A stretch of DNA of 64,000 bases from a bacterium (lineage in GTDB: Bacteria; Myxococcota_A; Bradymonadia; UBA7976; UBA1532): contig JAUHYW010000020.1 in the NCBI GenBank assembly GCA_030426085.1, positions 1 through 64,000 of the forward strand, given 5' to 3'. The notes under the pieces were generated by a model. That model made no database searches. It was not told where the DNA came from and saw only the letters and a program-made list of their open reading frames with translations. Shown piece after piece: positions 41,236-49,602 of this stretch. Position numbers and translations under genes: made by a program. Numbering within the stretch: the first letter of the stretch is position 1; each line of letters opens with the position of its first letter.

Positions 41236-42678
41236 ATGCAAGAGCCGCTCTTCGACCTGCCCATCGCCGCGCTCACCGCGCGCATGCGCGCCGGCGCGCT
41301 CTCGCCGGTCACCGTGGTCGAGGCCCACATCGAGCGGGCCCGCGCGCTGCACGGCCGGCTGAACATCTTCACCGAGACCCGCTTCGAGGCCGCCCGGGAG
41401 GAGGCCCGCAGCGCCGAGATCCGCTACCGGCGGGGGCAGCCGGGGCCGCTGGCCGGCATCCCGTTCTCGGTCAAGGAGATGGTCTCGGTGGCCGGCATGC
41501 GCCAGACGGCGGGCATCCCGGCCCGGGCGGACGTCGTGGCCGATCGGGACGCCACCGTCGTGCGCCGCCTGCGCCGGGCGGGCGGCATCGTGTTGGGGGT
41601 CACCAACGTGCCCGAGGGCGGCATGTGGATGGAGACCGACAACCGGCTCTTCGGGCGCACCGGCAACCCGTGGGATCCGACCCGAACCCCCGGCGGCTCG
41701 TCCGGCGGCGAGGGCGCGCTGGTGGCGGCGGGCGGCGCGGTGTTCGGCGTGGGGTCCGACGTCGGCGGCTCGATCCGCATCCCGGCGGCGTTCTGCGGCG
41801 TGCCGGGGCACAAACCCACCGGCGGCCTCGTGCCCAACACCGGCCACTGGCCCAACAGCGGCGGCGCCGGCCGCATGCTGACGACCGGTCCTCTGGCCCG
41901 CACCGCCGACGACCTGTGGCTGCTGCTGAGCCTCATCGCCGGCCCCGACGGGCTGGACTGGTCGGTGGAGCAGCCCCTGCCCCCGATCACCCCCGATACG
42001 ATCGATGTGCGCCGCCTGCGGGTCTTCGCCGTCGAGCAGAACGGCGCCACCCGCCCCCGGCCGCCGATGCTCGACGCGCTGCAGCGGGCGGTGGAGGTGC
42101 TCGGCGCGGCCGGAGCCCGCATCGAGCGCGCCCCGGCGGGGCTGTTCGGCCGCTCGCTCGAGATCTGGGCCGCGGCGATGGAGGCGCTCGACGAGGCGCC
42201 GTTCGAAATCCTGCTGGGCGACGGCCGCCGCATCTCGCTGCGCCGGGAGCTGCCCCGGCTGCTGCTGCGCCGCAGCCGGCATACGACGGTGGCCCTGGTG
42301 GCGGTGCTGCTCCAGCGCTTCGCCGGGCGGGCGCTGGGGGCCCGGCTGCAGACGCTGCTCGACGAGGGCGCGGCGCTCCAGGCCCGGCTGGACGAGCTGC
42401 TCGGCGACGACGGGGTGCTGCTGCACCCGCCCTTCCCCCGGCCGGCCCCCCGCCATCGGCTGGCGATGCTGCGGCCGATGGAGTTCATCTACTGCGGGCT
42501 GTTCAACCCGCTGCACCTGCCGTCGACGGTGATGCCGGTGGGCTTCGCCCCCGACGGGCTGCCGGTGGCGGTTCAGGTCATCGGCGCCCGCGGCCGGGAT
42601 CACGTCACGATCGCCGCCGCCCGGGTCATCGAGGAGCGCCTCGGCGGCTGGGTCCGGGCCGATCCGCCCCTGCGCTGA
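41236..42678 (+). CDS. amidase-signature-family hydrolase
   Basis: The 480-aa product carries the amidase signature catalytic set: Lys80 in GIPFSVKEM, the cis-Ser/Ser pair in TPGGSSGGEGA (Ser155 as the bridging Ser) and the nucleophile Ser179 in GSDVGGSIRIPAAFCG. The C-terminal part (LHLPSTVMPVGFAPDGLPVA, VQVIG) is also typical, and the overall form is close to fatty-acid-amide-hydrolase-like members. It is not obviously GatA, as no gatB or gatC neighbours it. The substrate amide is unknown. It is divergent from the histidine kinase. Confidence 0.9.
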   Translation: MQEPLFDLPIAALTARMRAGALSPVTVVEAHIERARALHGRLNIFTETRFEAAREEARSAEIRYRRGQPGPLAGIPFSVKEMVSVAGMRQTAGIPARADVVADRDATVVRRLRRAGGIVLGVTNVPEGGMWMETDNRLFGRTGNPWDPTRTPGGSSGGEGALVAAGGAVFGVGSDVGGSIRIPAAFCGVPGHKPTGGLVPNTGHWPNSGGAGRMLTTGPLARTADDLWLLLSLIAGPDGLDWSVEQPLPPITPDTIDVRRLRVFAVEQNGATRPRPPMLDALQRAVEVLGAAGARIERAPAGLFGRSLEIWAAAMEALDEAPFEILLGDGRRISLRRELPRLLLRRSRHTTVALVAVLLQRFAGRALGARLQTLLDEGAALQARLDELLGDDGVLLHPPFPRPAPRHRLAMLRPMEFIYCGLFNPLHLPSTVMPVGFAPDGLPVAVQVIGARGRDHVTIAAARVIEERLGGWVRADPPLR

Positions 42679-42690
42679 GCGCGCCCGCCA

Positions 42691-43173
42691 CTACTCCAGG
42701 AAGTCCCCCGCCCCGGCCCGCTTCCAGATCACCGAGACGATCTGCCAGTCGTCGTCGGGCTTCGTCAGGGTCATGCGCAGCTCGAAGATGTCGGCCCGCA
42801 CGTTGGCCAGCGCCTCGAGCCCGGCCATGGGCGCCGAGCCGGCGGCGGCCATCACCACCGCCCGCCCTTCGCGCCCGCCGGGCTCGACGGTGATCTCGTC
42901 GATCTGGCTGAGCACGTGGATCGAGCGCTGCCGCAAGAGCTGGAACTGCAGCATGCGCAGCAGCGCCTTCTCGTCGTTGCCCTTGGGGTCGCTGTAGGCG
43001 TCCGAGAGCCGCTCTTCGACCGCGTCGATGTCGCCCTCTTCGACCGCGACCTCGATCTCACCGATGAGCTTCTCGATCTCGGCCGCCGGATCGGCCGGCT
43101 TCTTGGAGCAGCCCACCAGCGCCACGCTCAGCGCCGCGAGCAGCGCGCACCGCGTCCATGTCACCCGGCGCAT
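42691..43173 (-). CDS. lipoprotein with NTF2-like nuclear-transport-factor fold pattern
   Basis: The 160-aa product has a lipobox (LSVALVGC, Cys22). The mature region runs EIEKLIGEIEVAVEEGDIDAVEERL, a mid-part with LRMLQFQLLRQRSIHVLSQI, and ends with TLTKPDDDWQIVSVIWKRAG. Helix-then-sheet order with a DWQIVSV ending resembles NTF2-like proteins, but the assignment is tentative. ATG 43173 (AGGAGG 6 nt upstream) is favoured over GTG 43176. It overlaps the stop of the upstream HEAT-repeat gene, so they are translationally coupled. Confidence 0.75.
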   Translation of the reverse strand: MRRVTWTRCALLAALSVALVGCSKKPADPAAEIEKLIGEIEVAVEEGDIDAVEERLSDAYSDPKGNDEKALLRMLQFQLLRQRSIHVLSQIDEITVEPGGREGRAVVMAAAGSAPMAGLEALANVRADIFELRMTLTKPDDDWQIVSVIWKRAGAGDFLE

Positions 43174-44396
43174 CACCCGCCTCCTTCACCCGAGAGCCCG
43201 CTGCGCTCCCGGATCGCCCGCACCGAGGCCGCGCACAGATCCTTGAAGCGCTTGTTGAGGTTGGCCTCCTGCATGACCGCCTCGAGCTGGGGGATCACCG
43301 CCGTCGTGCCCAGCTCGCCGAGCGCCTGCGCCGCCCGCCGCCGCACGACGAGGTACTCGTGGTGCAGCAGCCCGAGCAGCACCGGCTGGGCGGTCGCGTC
43401 GCCGATCTCGCCGATGACCTGCACCACCGCCCCGGTCAGCTCGCTGGGCGCCTTGGGGTCGGTGGCCAGATCCATCAGGCTCTTCATCGCCGGGGTGTAC
43501 TTCATCCGGTGGATGAGCGAGAGCGCGGTGCGGGAGACGTCCCCGTGCCGCGAGCGCAGCATCGCCCGGATGTGGGGGTCGGCCTCGTCCGGCTGGTGGT
43601 GGCGGATGATCTCGCCGATGGCCTGCTCGCGCAGCTCCTTGGCCACCTCGGGGTCGCGGCCGAGCTTGGCCAGAACCGGGATGCCCTTCGGCCCGAGGGT
43701 CTTGGCCGCCTCGAACCGCTTGCGGGGGTCGGGGTCGTCGAGCAGCTCCCGGGCTGCGGCGTCGGCCTCGAAGGTGCCCGCGTAGCGCTCCATGAGCAGC
43801 GCCTTCATCTCCTCGCGCTGCTGCTCGGGTAGGGTCTGATCCCGCGAGCCGTGCAGCAGCTTGCCGGCCATGTCGTTCTCGTCGAGGCACAGGAACTCGG
43901 CCTTGTGCACGATGCCCTTGATGACGGTGGCCATGCCGTCGGGCTTCCACACGCCGCCCTCGCGGGACCACTTGATCTTGCCCCCGCCGAGGGTGGCCCC
44001 GACCTTCTTGATGAGATCCGAGATGTGGCGCCGGGTCGCCTGGGCCACGATGCGCTTGACCGGGTCGTCATCGGGCTTGGCCTTGGACTTCTTGTCCATG
44101 CCTTCGGGCAGGTTCTCGCCGCCGTCGAGCACGAAGCGGGTCATCATGACCTTCCGCCCGCCGGTCGTGCGGTGGAAGGTGTCGATGGTCACCGGGTAGC
44201 CGCCGAGGGCGCCGGTCATCTTGGGGCCCTTGAGCATGCCCCCCGGGTCGTACTCGAGGCCGAGCAGGGTCGCGAGCTGCTTCCAGCAAGCCTCGGCCTG
44301 GCGGTCGGGCTGCTCCTTGGGGCCGGACATGACCCAGACCACCGAGCCCACCACCACGGCGAGGCCGACCACGACCGACACGATGATCAACACCAT
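43173..44396 (-). CDS. membrane-anchored HEAT-repeat protein
   Basis: The 407-aa product has one N-terminal membrane helix (MVLIIVSVVVGLAVVVGSVV) and a globular domain to about residue 210. HEAT-like repeats follow (PRKRFEAAKTLGPKGIPVLA, QVIGEIGDATAQPVLLGLLH, RRRAAQALGELGTTAVIPQL). HEAT repeats serve as protein-binding scaffolds; this one should face the periplasm or cytoplasm depending on topology, which the sequence does not settle. It is first of a two-gene operon with a lipoprotein. No Shine-Dalgarno precedes ATG 44396; TACAAC lies 7 nt before it. Confidence 0.77.
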   Translation of the reverse strand: MVLIIVSVVVGLAVVVGSVVWVMSGPKEQPDRQAEACWKQLATLLGLEYDPGGMLKGPKMTGALGGYPVTIDTFHRTTGGRKVMMTRFVLDGGENLPEGMDKKSKAKPDDDPVKRIVAQATRRHISDLIKKVGATLGGGKIKWSREGGVWKPDGMATVIKGIVHKAEFLCLDENDMAGKLLHGSRDQTLPEQQREEMKALLMERYAGTFEADAAARELLDDPDPRKRFEAAKTLGPKGIPVLAKLGRDPEVAKELREQAIGEIIRHHQPDEADPHIRAMLRSRHGDVSRTALSLIHRMKYTPAMKSLMDLATDPKAPSELTGAVVQVIGEIGDATAQPVLLGLLHHEYLVVRRRAAQALGELGTTAVIPQLEAVMQEANLNKRFKDLCAASVRAIRERSGLSGEGGG

Positions 44397-44403
44397 GACT
44401 CTG

Positions 44404-44409
44404 GTTGTA
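44404..44409 (-). promoter_or_regulatory. candidate -10 element of a leaderless promoter for the HEAT-repeat gene
   Basis: TACAAC on the minus strand ends 7 nt before ATG 44396, and the interval CAGAGTC is not a convincing ribosome-binding site. Confidence 0.4.
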
Positions 44410-44640
44410 GGGCACCCGGAGGCGGGCCACAAGCGCGCCGGGCGCCGAAACGCGCCGCCGGCGATCGTGAACCCGCGGCGACACCCGGCGCCCCCGACCC
44501 CGTGAACGCCGGTGGACGATCGGCCCCCATGCCCGCCGTGACGCCGCGTCCCGGCGTCTGGCATCGGCCTTGCTCATCCCCGGGGCGTGACTGTCTCCCG
44601 ATCCATCCGACACGCCGTCCACCCCGAACCGGAGCCCCCG

Positions 44641-46200
44641 ATGCGACGCACCTCCCCACCCCGACCGACCGCCTTGCGGCCCCTGCGGGCGCTGGCCCAC
44701 CCCGCGTGGTGGGTCGCCCTGGCGCTGCTGGCGGCCAACGACCACCTCTTCAAAGACGCCGGCGTGCTGCCCGGCGCCCTGACCGGCAAGCTCAGCGACT
44801 TCGCCGGCCTGCTCGTCGCCCCGATCCTGTTCGCCGCGCTGCTCGGCGTGCGCCGCCGGCAGGGCTTCTGGCTGGCCCACCTCGCGGTCGGGGCCGGCTT
44901 CGCGGCGATCAACCTCAGCCCGGCCATCGCCCGGATGGTCGAGGCCGCCACGCTGCCGACCCCCTTCCCCTGGTTCATCACCGTCGACCCCACCGACCTC
45001 GTCGCGCTGCCCGCGCTCGCGGTCTCGGCGTGGCTCTTCGGACGCTGGTGCAGCCGGCCGGTCGCGGTCCGCCCGGCCATCGCCCGGCTCGGCGTCGCCC
45101 TGGGCGGGGTGGCCTGCGTCGCTACGTCGCCGCCCCCGGAGACCCCGCCGCAGCAGCTCGACGGGGGCCCGCCGCCCGTCGAGGGCGAGACCTTCAGCAC
45201 CGCCGACGCCCACGCGGCCCTGCTCAACCTGGGCGACGCGCCCATCGTCGTGCGCACCCGGGCCCTGCGCCCCGACGTGGCCGTCGACTGCGACGCGGTC
45301 GCCGAGGATCCCACCGGGCACTTCACCCCCGACCTCTTCGACGCCCCGGTGCTGTGGAACCTCGCGCCGGACACGCTGCTCGGCAGCACGCAGATCGACC
45401 CCCGCGACGGCCGGCAGTGCACCGTCGCCCTGGTCGCCACCCCCGACAGCCAGCGGCTGCTCTTCATCGGGCGCGGGCTGGGCAGCCGCCAGATCCGGCA
45501 CGTCGTGGGCGCGTCGGTCTCGGACGGCGCCATCATCGCGCTGCGCGACACGGAGGGGGCCCGCTTCGACGAGCACGCGATGCTGTTCAACGCGCCGACC
45601 CCCGGCGACGACGCGCCCGCCCCAGCGTGCGCCGGCCCGGCCCCCGGCGCCGGCCTCGCCTGGACCGTGCCCCCGATGGCCTCCGGCTTCGTGGTGGGCC
45701 ACTCGGTCGGGCCCGACGGCTGCCACGCCATCGACCTCGTCAGCGGCCGGTTCGAGGGGCGGTGGTACGTCTGCGCGCCGGGCGCCGACTTCGAGCTGAC
45801 CGTCGACGAGGCCATCCGGCTGACGTCGTCCGTCACCGCCGACCGGGAGCACGTCCGCATCGACACCGACGACCGCGTCATCAATCTGGTCCGGGGCCTG
45901 TCCCCCCACGGCTTCGGCCTGTCGCTCGCCGCCCCCGAGGACGAAGAGGCGTGCGGCGCGACCTGGCGCGACGCCTGCGACGGCGTGATGCGCCCGCTCG
46001 AGGTGCGCGACGCCGAGGGCCCGCTGCCGCTCGGCGTGCCGACCCTCTCCAACGGCGCCACCATCACCGTGATCCGGGCCGAGCGGGCCCTGGTCAGCGA
46101 CGCCACGTGCGACCCGTGGGGCGGCGTCATCGACAGCCGCGTCGAGCTCGTGATCGACCGCCCCCTCGCCCCCGCCATGCCCTCGGAGGACGCCCGATGA
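44641..46200 (+). CDS. polytopic membrane protein with extracytoplasmic C-terminal domain
   Basis: The 519-aa product starts at ATG 44641 with GGAG 7 nt upstream. Four or five hydrophobic segments occupy residues about 15-170 (WWVALALLAANDHLF, LSDFAGLLVAPILFAALLGV, LAHLAVGAGFAAINL, LVALPALAVSAWLFG). A lipobox-like end follows, LGGVACVATS (about residue 160). The rest is a soluble, Cys-containing beta-rich domain without a recognised family. The ALTGKLSDFAGLLVAP segment is highly distinctive, but I do not know a name for the family. The stop overlaps the vWA lipoprotein start as ATGA, suggesting a functional pair. Confidence 0.72.
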   Translation: MRRTSPPRPTALRPLRALAHPAWWVALALLAANDHLFKDAGVLPGALTGKLSDFAGLLVAPILFAALLGVRRRQGFWLAHLAVGAGFAAINLSPAIARMVEAATLPTPFPWFITVDPTDLVALPALAVSAWLFGRWCSRPVAVRPAIARLGVALGGVACVATSPPPETPPQQLDGGPPPVEGETFSTADAHAALLNLGDAPIVVRTRALRPDVAVDCDAVAEDPTGHFTPDLFDAPVLWNLAPDTLLGSTQIDPRDGRQCTVALVATPDSQRLLFIGRGLGSRQIRHVVGASVSDGAIIALRDTEGARFDEHAMLFNAPTPGDDAPAPACAGPAPGAGLAWTVPPMASGFVVGHSVGPDGCHAIDLVSGRFEGRWYVCAPGADFELTVDEAIRLTSSVTADREHVRIDTDDRVINLVRGLSPHGFGLSLAAPEDEEACGATWRDACDGVMRPLEVRDAEGPLPLGVPTLSNGATITVIRAERALVSDATCDPWGGVIDSRVELVIDRPLAPAMPSEDAR

Positions 46201-47816
46201 ACCGCCACCCGCTTCTGCCGACCGCCCGCACCCTGGCCTTCGCCACCGTGGCCCTGTCCGCCGCCCTCGCCGGCTGCGCCGCCGACGACAGCGCCAGCGC
46301 CGGAGGCGACTTCGACCCCGGCGCCGGCTCGGCGCCCCCCGACGCGCCATCCACCGAGATCCCCGGGGCCAGCGGGGTCAGCGCCGCCGGGGCCCAGGAC
46401 TTCGGCCAGTTCCGCCAGATCCTCGAAGCGGGCGAGGTGCCCCACCCCGACGTGCTCGACCCGCTCGGCTTCCTCGCCGAGCACAAGCTGGACTACCCGG
46501 TCCCCGACTGCGGCGACGACGTCTGCCTGCACGCGCTGCTCGGCGTCGGAGGCAACCTGATGACCGGCACCAACTGCACGCTGCTCCAGGTCGGGCTCAA
46601 CAGCCCGCTCGACCCGAACGCGATGGAGCGCCCCCCGCTCGATCTCGTGATCGCGGTCGACACCAGCGGCTCGATGCGGGGCACGCCCATCGGCTACGTG
46701 CAGCAGGGCCTGCGCGAGATGCAGCGGGTGCTGCGACCCGAAGACCGCCTGACCCTGGTGACCTACGACACCGTAGCCCGGGTCGCCGCCGAGGGGCTGC
46801 CCGGGGACGACGTCGTGGGCATCGAGGCGGCGATCGAGCGGCTCGTCGCCGACGGCAGCACCAACCTGTACGACGGCCTGTACACCGCGCTGGAGAAGGC
46901 CGACGCCGCCCGCGAGGCCGGCCGGGAGACCCGGGTGATCTTCCTCAGCGACGGCGTCGGCACCGCCGGGCTGACCCACCCCGCTCGGCTGGAGGCCCTG
47001 GCCGACGCCTACGCCCGCCGGGGCATCGGCATCACCACCATCGGGCTGGGCGAGGACTTCGACGTCGACACGATGCGCGCCATCAGCGACACCGGCGCGG
47101 GCAACTTCTACTTCCTCGAGAACCCGGCGGCGGCGGCCGAGGTCTTCACCGAAGAGGCGCTGACCTTCCTGGTTCCGGTGGCGCTCGACGTGCAGATCGA
47201 GATCTACGCGGGCGAGGGCTACATCGTGCGCGGGGCCTACGGCACCCGGGGCTGGACCGGCGGGCTGCGCAGCGGCGTCGTCGACCAGGCCAGCCTGTTC
47301 CTCGCCGGGCGGCAGCGGGCGGACGACCCGATCGAGGGCGGCCGGCGGGGCGGCGGGGGCGGCATCCTCGTCGAGCTGATGCCCCGCGCCGGGGCCCCGG
47401 TCGACGCCCCGGACGAGGTCGGGCAGGTGGGCCTGAGCTACACCGATCCGACCAGCGGCGAGCGCGTCGAGCAGACGGTCGACATCCGCAACCCGTTCGC
47501 GCCGGGCGAGATCCCCGACGGAGGCCACTTCACCCACGACACGGTGCGCAAGGGCTTCGTGATGCTCAACGTGCTGGTGGCCTTCCAGCTCGCCGCCGAG
47601 CTGGCGCTCGAGGCCGACCACGGCAGCGCGATCGCCCTGCTCGACGCGCTCGACGAGGGGATGTCGGCGTGGCTGACCGACCACCCCGACAGCGACCTGT
47701 CCGACGACCTGCGCTACGCGCGGCTCTTCCGCCGCAACCTCGAGGCGGCCCGCAGCCGGCAGCCGGTGCAGTCGCCCCCGCCGCTCCAGACCCCCGAGCC
47801 GTGGCCCGCCGACTGA
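46197..47816 (+). CDS. von Willebrand factor A-domain lipoprotein
   Basis: The 539-aa product has a lipobox (LSAALAGC, possible Cys27) and a vWA domain from about residue 148 (LDLVIAVDTSGSMRGTPIGY; MIDAS Asp155-x-Ser-x-Ser). The other MIDAS elements are visible as DGSTNLYDGL (Thr equivalent region) and VIFLSDGVGT (Asp). A C-terminal region (about 340-500) is like the YfbK-type extension, with a helical end (AIALLDALDEGMSAWL). It should bind a divalent metal and a protein partner at the envelope. It is translationally coupled to the preceding membrane protein. Confidence 0.88.
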   Translation: MNRHPLLPTARTLAFATVALSAALAGCAADDSASAGGDFDPGAGSAPPDAPSTEIPGASGVSAAGAQDFGQFRQILEAGEVPHPDVLDPLGFLAEHKLDYPVPDCGDDVCLHALLGVGGNLMTGTNCTLLQVGLNSPLDPNAMERPPLDLVIAVDTSGSMRGTPIGYVQQGLREMQRVLRPEDRLTLVTYDTVARVAAEGLPGDDVVGIEAAIERLVADGSTNLYDGLYTALEKADAAREAGRETRVIFLSDGVGTAGLTHPARLEALADAYARRGIGITTIGLGEDFDVDTMRAISDTGAGNFYFLENPAAAAEVFTEEALTFLVPVALDVQIEIYAGEGYIVRGAYGTRGWTGGLRSGVVDQASLFLAGRQRADDPIEGGRRGGGGGILVELMPRAGAPVDAPDEVGQVGLSYTDPTSGERVEQTVDIRNPFAPGEIPDGGHFTHDTVRKGFVMLNVLVAFQLAAELALEADHGSAIALLDALDEGMSAWLTDHPDSDLSDDLRYARLFRRNLEAARSRQPVQSPPPLQTPEPWPAD

Positions 47817-47857
47817 CGGGATCGCGCCGGCCCGTACCCGCGAACCCGACGCGGGAG

Positions 47858-47863
47858 TAGATT
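47858..47863 (+). promoter_or_regulatory. candidate -10 element (TAGATT) upstream of the chalcone-isomerase-like gene
   Basis: TAGATT lies 39 nt before ATG 47903, identical to the hexamer at 6193-6198 upstream of the TPR gene. No -35 was identified. Confidence 0.33.
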
Positions 47864-47902
47864 GCGCTTGCCTTCCCCGGCGCCGGCTCCGCACCATGGG
47901 TC

Positions 47903-48469
47903 ATGCGCACATTCCTCCTGCTGTCGTCGGCCCTCGGCCTGCTCGCCCTGCCCGCCTCCGCCCGCACGGTCGAGGGGGTCGCGGTCCCCGAGACCCTGGG
48001 GCTCGACGGGCAGACCCTGCGCCTCAACGGCAGCGCGCTGCGCGAGGCGACCATCCTCGGGATCGACGTCTACGTCATCTCGCTCTACCGCCTCACCAAG
48101 ACCCGCAGCACCGCCGAGGTGCTCACCTGCGACCAGCCGCTCATCCTGACCAAGCGCTTCATGCGCGACGTCGACGCCAGCGACATGCTGCCCCCGTGGA
48201 AAGAGGCGGTCGCCGAGCGCGGCCGCAAGCTGAACGTGTCGCTCGGCCGCTCGCTGAGCCAGATGCTCGCCGGCATCCGCGACACCCGCGAGGGCCAGAC
48301 GATGAGCTTCACCTGGCGGCCGGGCAAGGGCCTCGAGGTCGGCCTCGACGGCCGGACCACCGCCACCGTGGCCGACCCCCGCCCCGAGTTCTGCAAGGTC
48401 GTCTTCACCGGCTACGTGGGCGGCATGGCCAACGAGCAGGCCATCGCCCGGGCGCTCGTCGGCGGCTGA
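47903..48469 (+). CDS. exported chalcone isomerase-like protein
   Basis: The 188-aa product has a Sec signal (MRTFLLLSSALGLLALPASA) and a chalcone-isomerase-like fold pattern: LDGQTLRLNGSALREATILG, then DVYVISLYRLTKTRSTAEVL, ILTKRFMRDVDASDMLPPWK and VVFTGYVG near the end. Bacterial members of this family are periplasmic and of unknown function; plant enzyme chemistry should not be assumed. No strong ribosome-binding site is seen. Confidence 0.8.
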   Translation: MRTFLLLSSALGLLALPASARTVEGVAVPETLGLDGQTLRLNGSALREATILGIDVYVISLYRLTKTRSTAEVLTCDQPLILTKRFMRDVDASDMLPPWKEAVAERGRKLNVSLGRSLSQMLAGIRDTREGQTMSFTWRPGKGLEVGLDGRTTATVADPRPEFCKVVFTGYVGGMANEQAIARALVGG

Positions 48470-48527
48470 ATCCGCACAAAAAGCAGCCTTTCGGACACTT
48501 CGGGCGGCTCGTTCCCTAGTCGGGGGT

Positions 48528-49562
48528 ATGAGCAAGCGGCAGCTTCACGACGCCTTCTTCAAGCATGTCTTCGGCCGCCCCGAGCTGGCGGCCGACCTGA
48601 TCCGCCACCGGCTGCCGGCCGAGGCCGTCGACGCGATCGACCTCGATCGGCTCGAGGTCTGGCCCACCGAGTTCATCGACGACACGCTGCGCGGTCGACG
48701 CGCCGATCTGGTCTTCCGGGCGCCCATGCGCCACGCGGGCGAGCCCGAGACGCTGTTTCACGTCCTGATGGAGCACCGCTCCACCCCCGAGCGGCTGCTG
48801 CCTCTGCGCCTGCTCGGCTATGGCATGCAGCTTCTGACGGGCCACGTCGAGCGCCACGCGGCGGAGTATGGACGCCCGCCCCGCATGCTGCCGCTGCTCG
48901 TCCCGCTCGTGGTCTACCAGGGACCCGGTCCATGGCACGGGCCGCGCGAGATGTCGGCGCTGTTCCCGATGCCCCCCGCCCTGGCCGCGGCGGTCGGGCC
49001 CTACCTGCCCCAGCTCCGGCTGCTCATCGACGACCTCTCGGACGGCGGGCCGCCGGCCAACCCGCTCCGGTACCCGCTGAGCGAGGCGGCGCTGCTGACG
49101 ATGCGCTACGCGCGCAACGAGGCGGACCCGGACGGCTTCAAGGCCGCGTTCCGCGCGCTGATCGACGCCGCCCGGGACGACCCGCACAAGGTGTCGGTCG
49201 TCGAAGCCAGCGCCCGATACCTGTATGATGTGAGCGATCGGCTCGGCGTCGGGGACATCGTCGAGATGGCGCAGACACTGGCCGATCCCGAAGCCAGGGA
49301 GACGATCATGACGCTGACCGAGAAGCTCAAGGCCATGGGCCGCGAAGAGGGCGTGCAGCAGGGCATGCAGCAGGGCATTCAGCAGGGCATGCGCCGCAGC
49401 CGGGTCGAGGTCCTGGTGAACCTCATCCAGCTCAAGTTCGGCGCCCCCGACCCGGCGACCACCGCGCGTATCGAGCGCGCCGACATCGAGCACCTCGACC
49501 GGTGGATCGCCCGCATCCTCACCGCCGAGTCGCTGGACGCGCTGCTGGCCGACGCCCCCTGA
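48528..49562 (+). CDS. Rpn-family PD-(D/E)xK nuclease
   Basis: The 344-aa product has the Rpn/YhgA N-terminus (QLHDAFFKHVFGRPELAADL) and the nuclease core RGRRADLVFR (Asp60) followed by LFHVLMEHRS (Glu82, with Arg84 where a Lys or Gln is usual). The helical tail contains three short tandem QQGM/QQGI units (about residues 278-289). Rpn proteins were described as recombination-promoting nucleases and some have been tied to phage-response roles. The gene is immediately upstream of recB (40 nt), so a DNA-repair or defence context is likely. ATG 48528 is preceded by a G-run. Confidence 0.87.
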   Translation: MSKRQLHDAFFKHVFGRPELAADLIRHRLPAEAVDAIDLDRLEVWPTEFIDDTLRGRRADLVFRAPMRHAGEPETLFHVLMEHRSTPERLLPLRLLGYGMQLLTGHVERHAAEYGRPPRMLPLLVPLVVYQGPGPWHGPREMSALFPMPPALAAAVGPYLPQLRLLIDDLSDGGPPANPLRYPLSEAALLTMRYARNEADPDGFKAAFRALIDAARDDPHKVSVVEASARYLYDVSDRLGVGDIVEMAQTLADPEARETIMTLTEKLKAMGREEGVQQGMQQGIQQGMRRSRVEVLVNLIQLKFGAPDPATTARIERADIEHLDRWIARILTAESLDALLADAP

Positions 49563-49602
49563 CCCCTTGCTGCCGCGGTCGCCGCCCGGCACCCTGCCCC
49601 CG

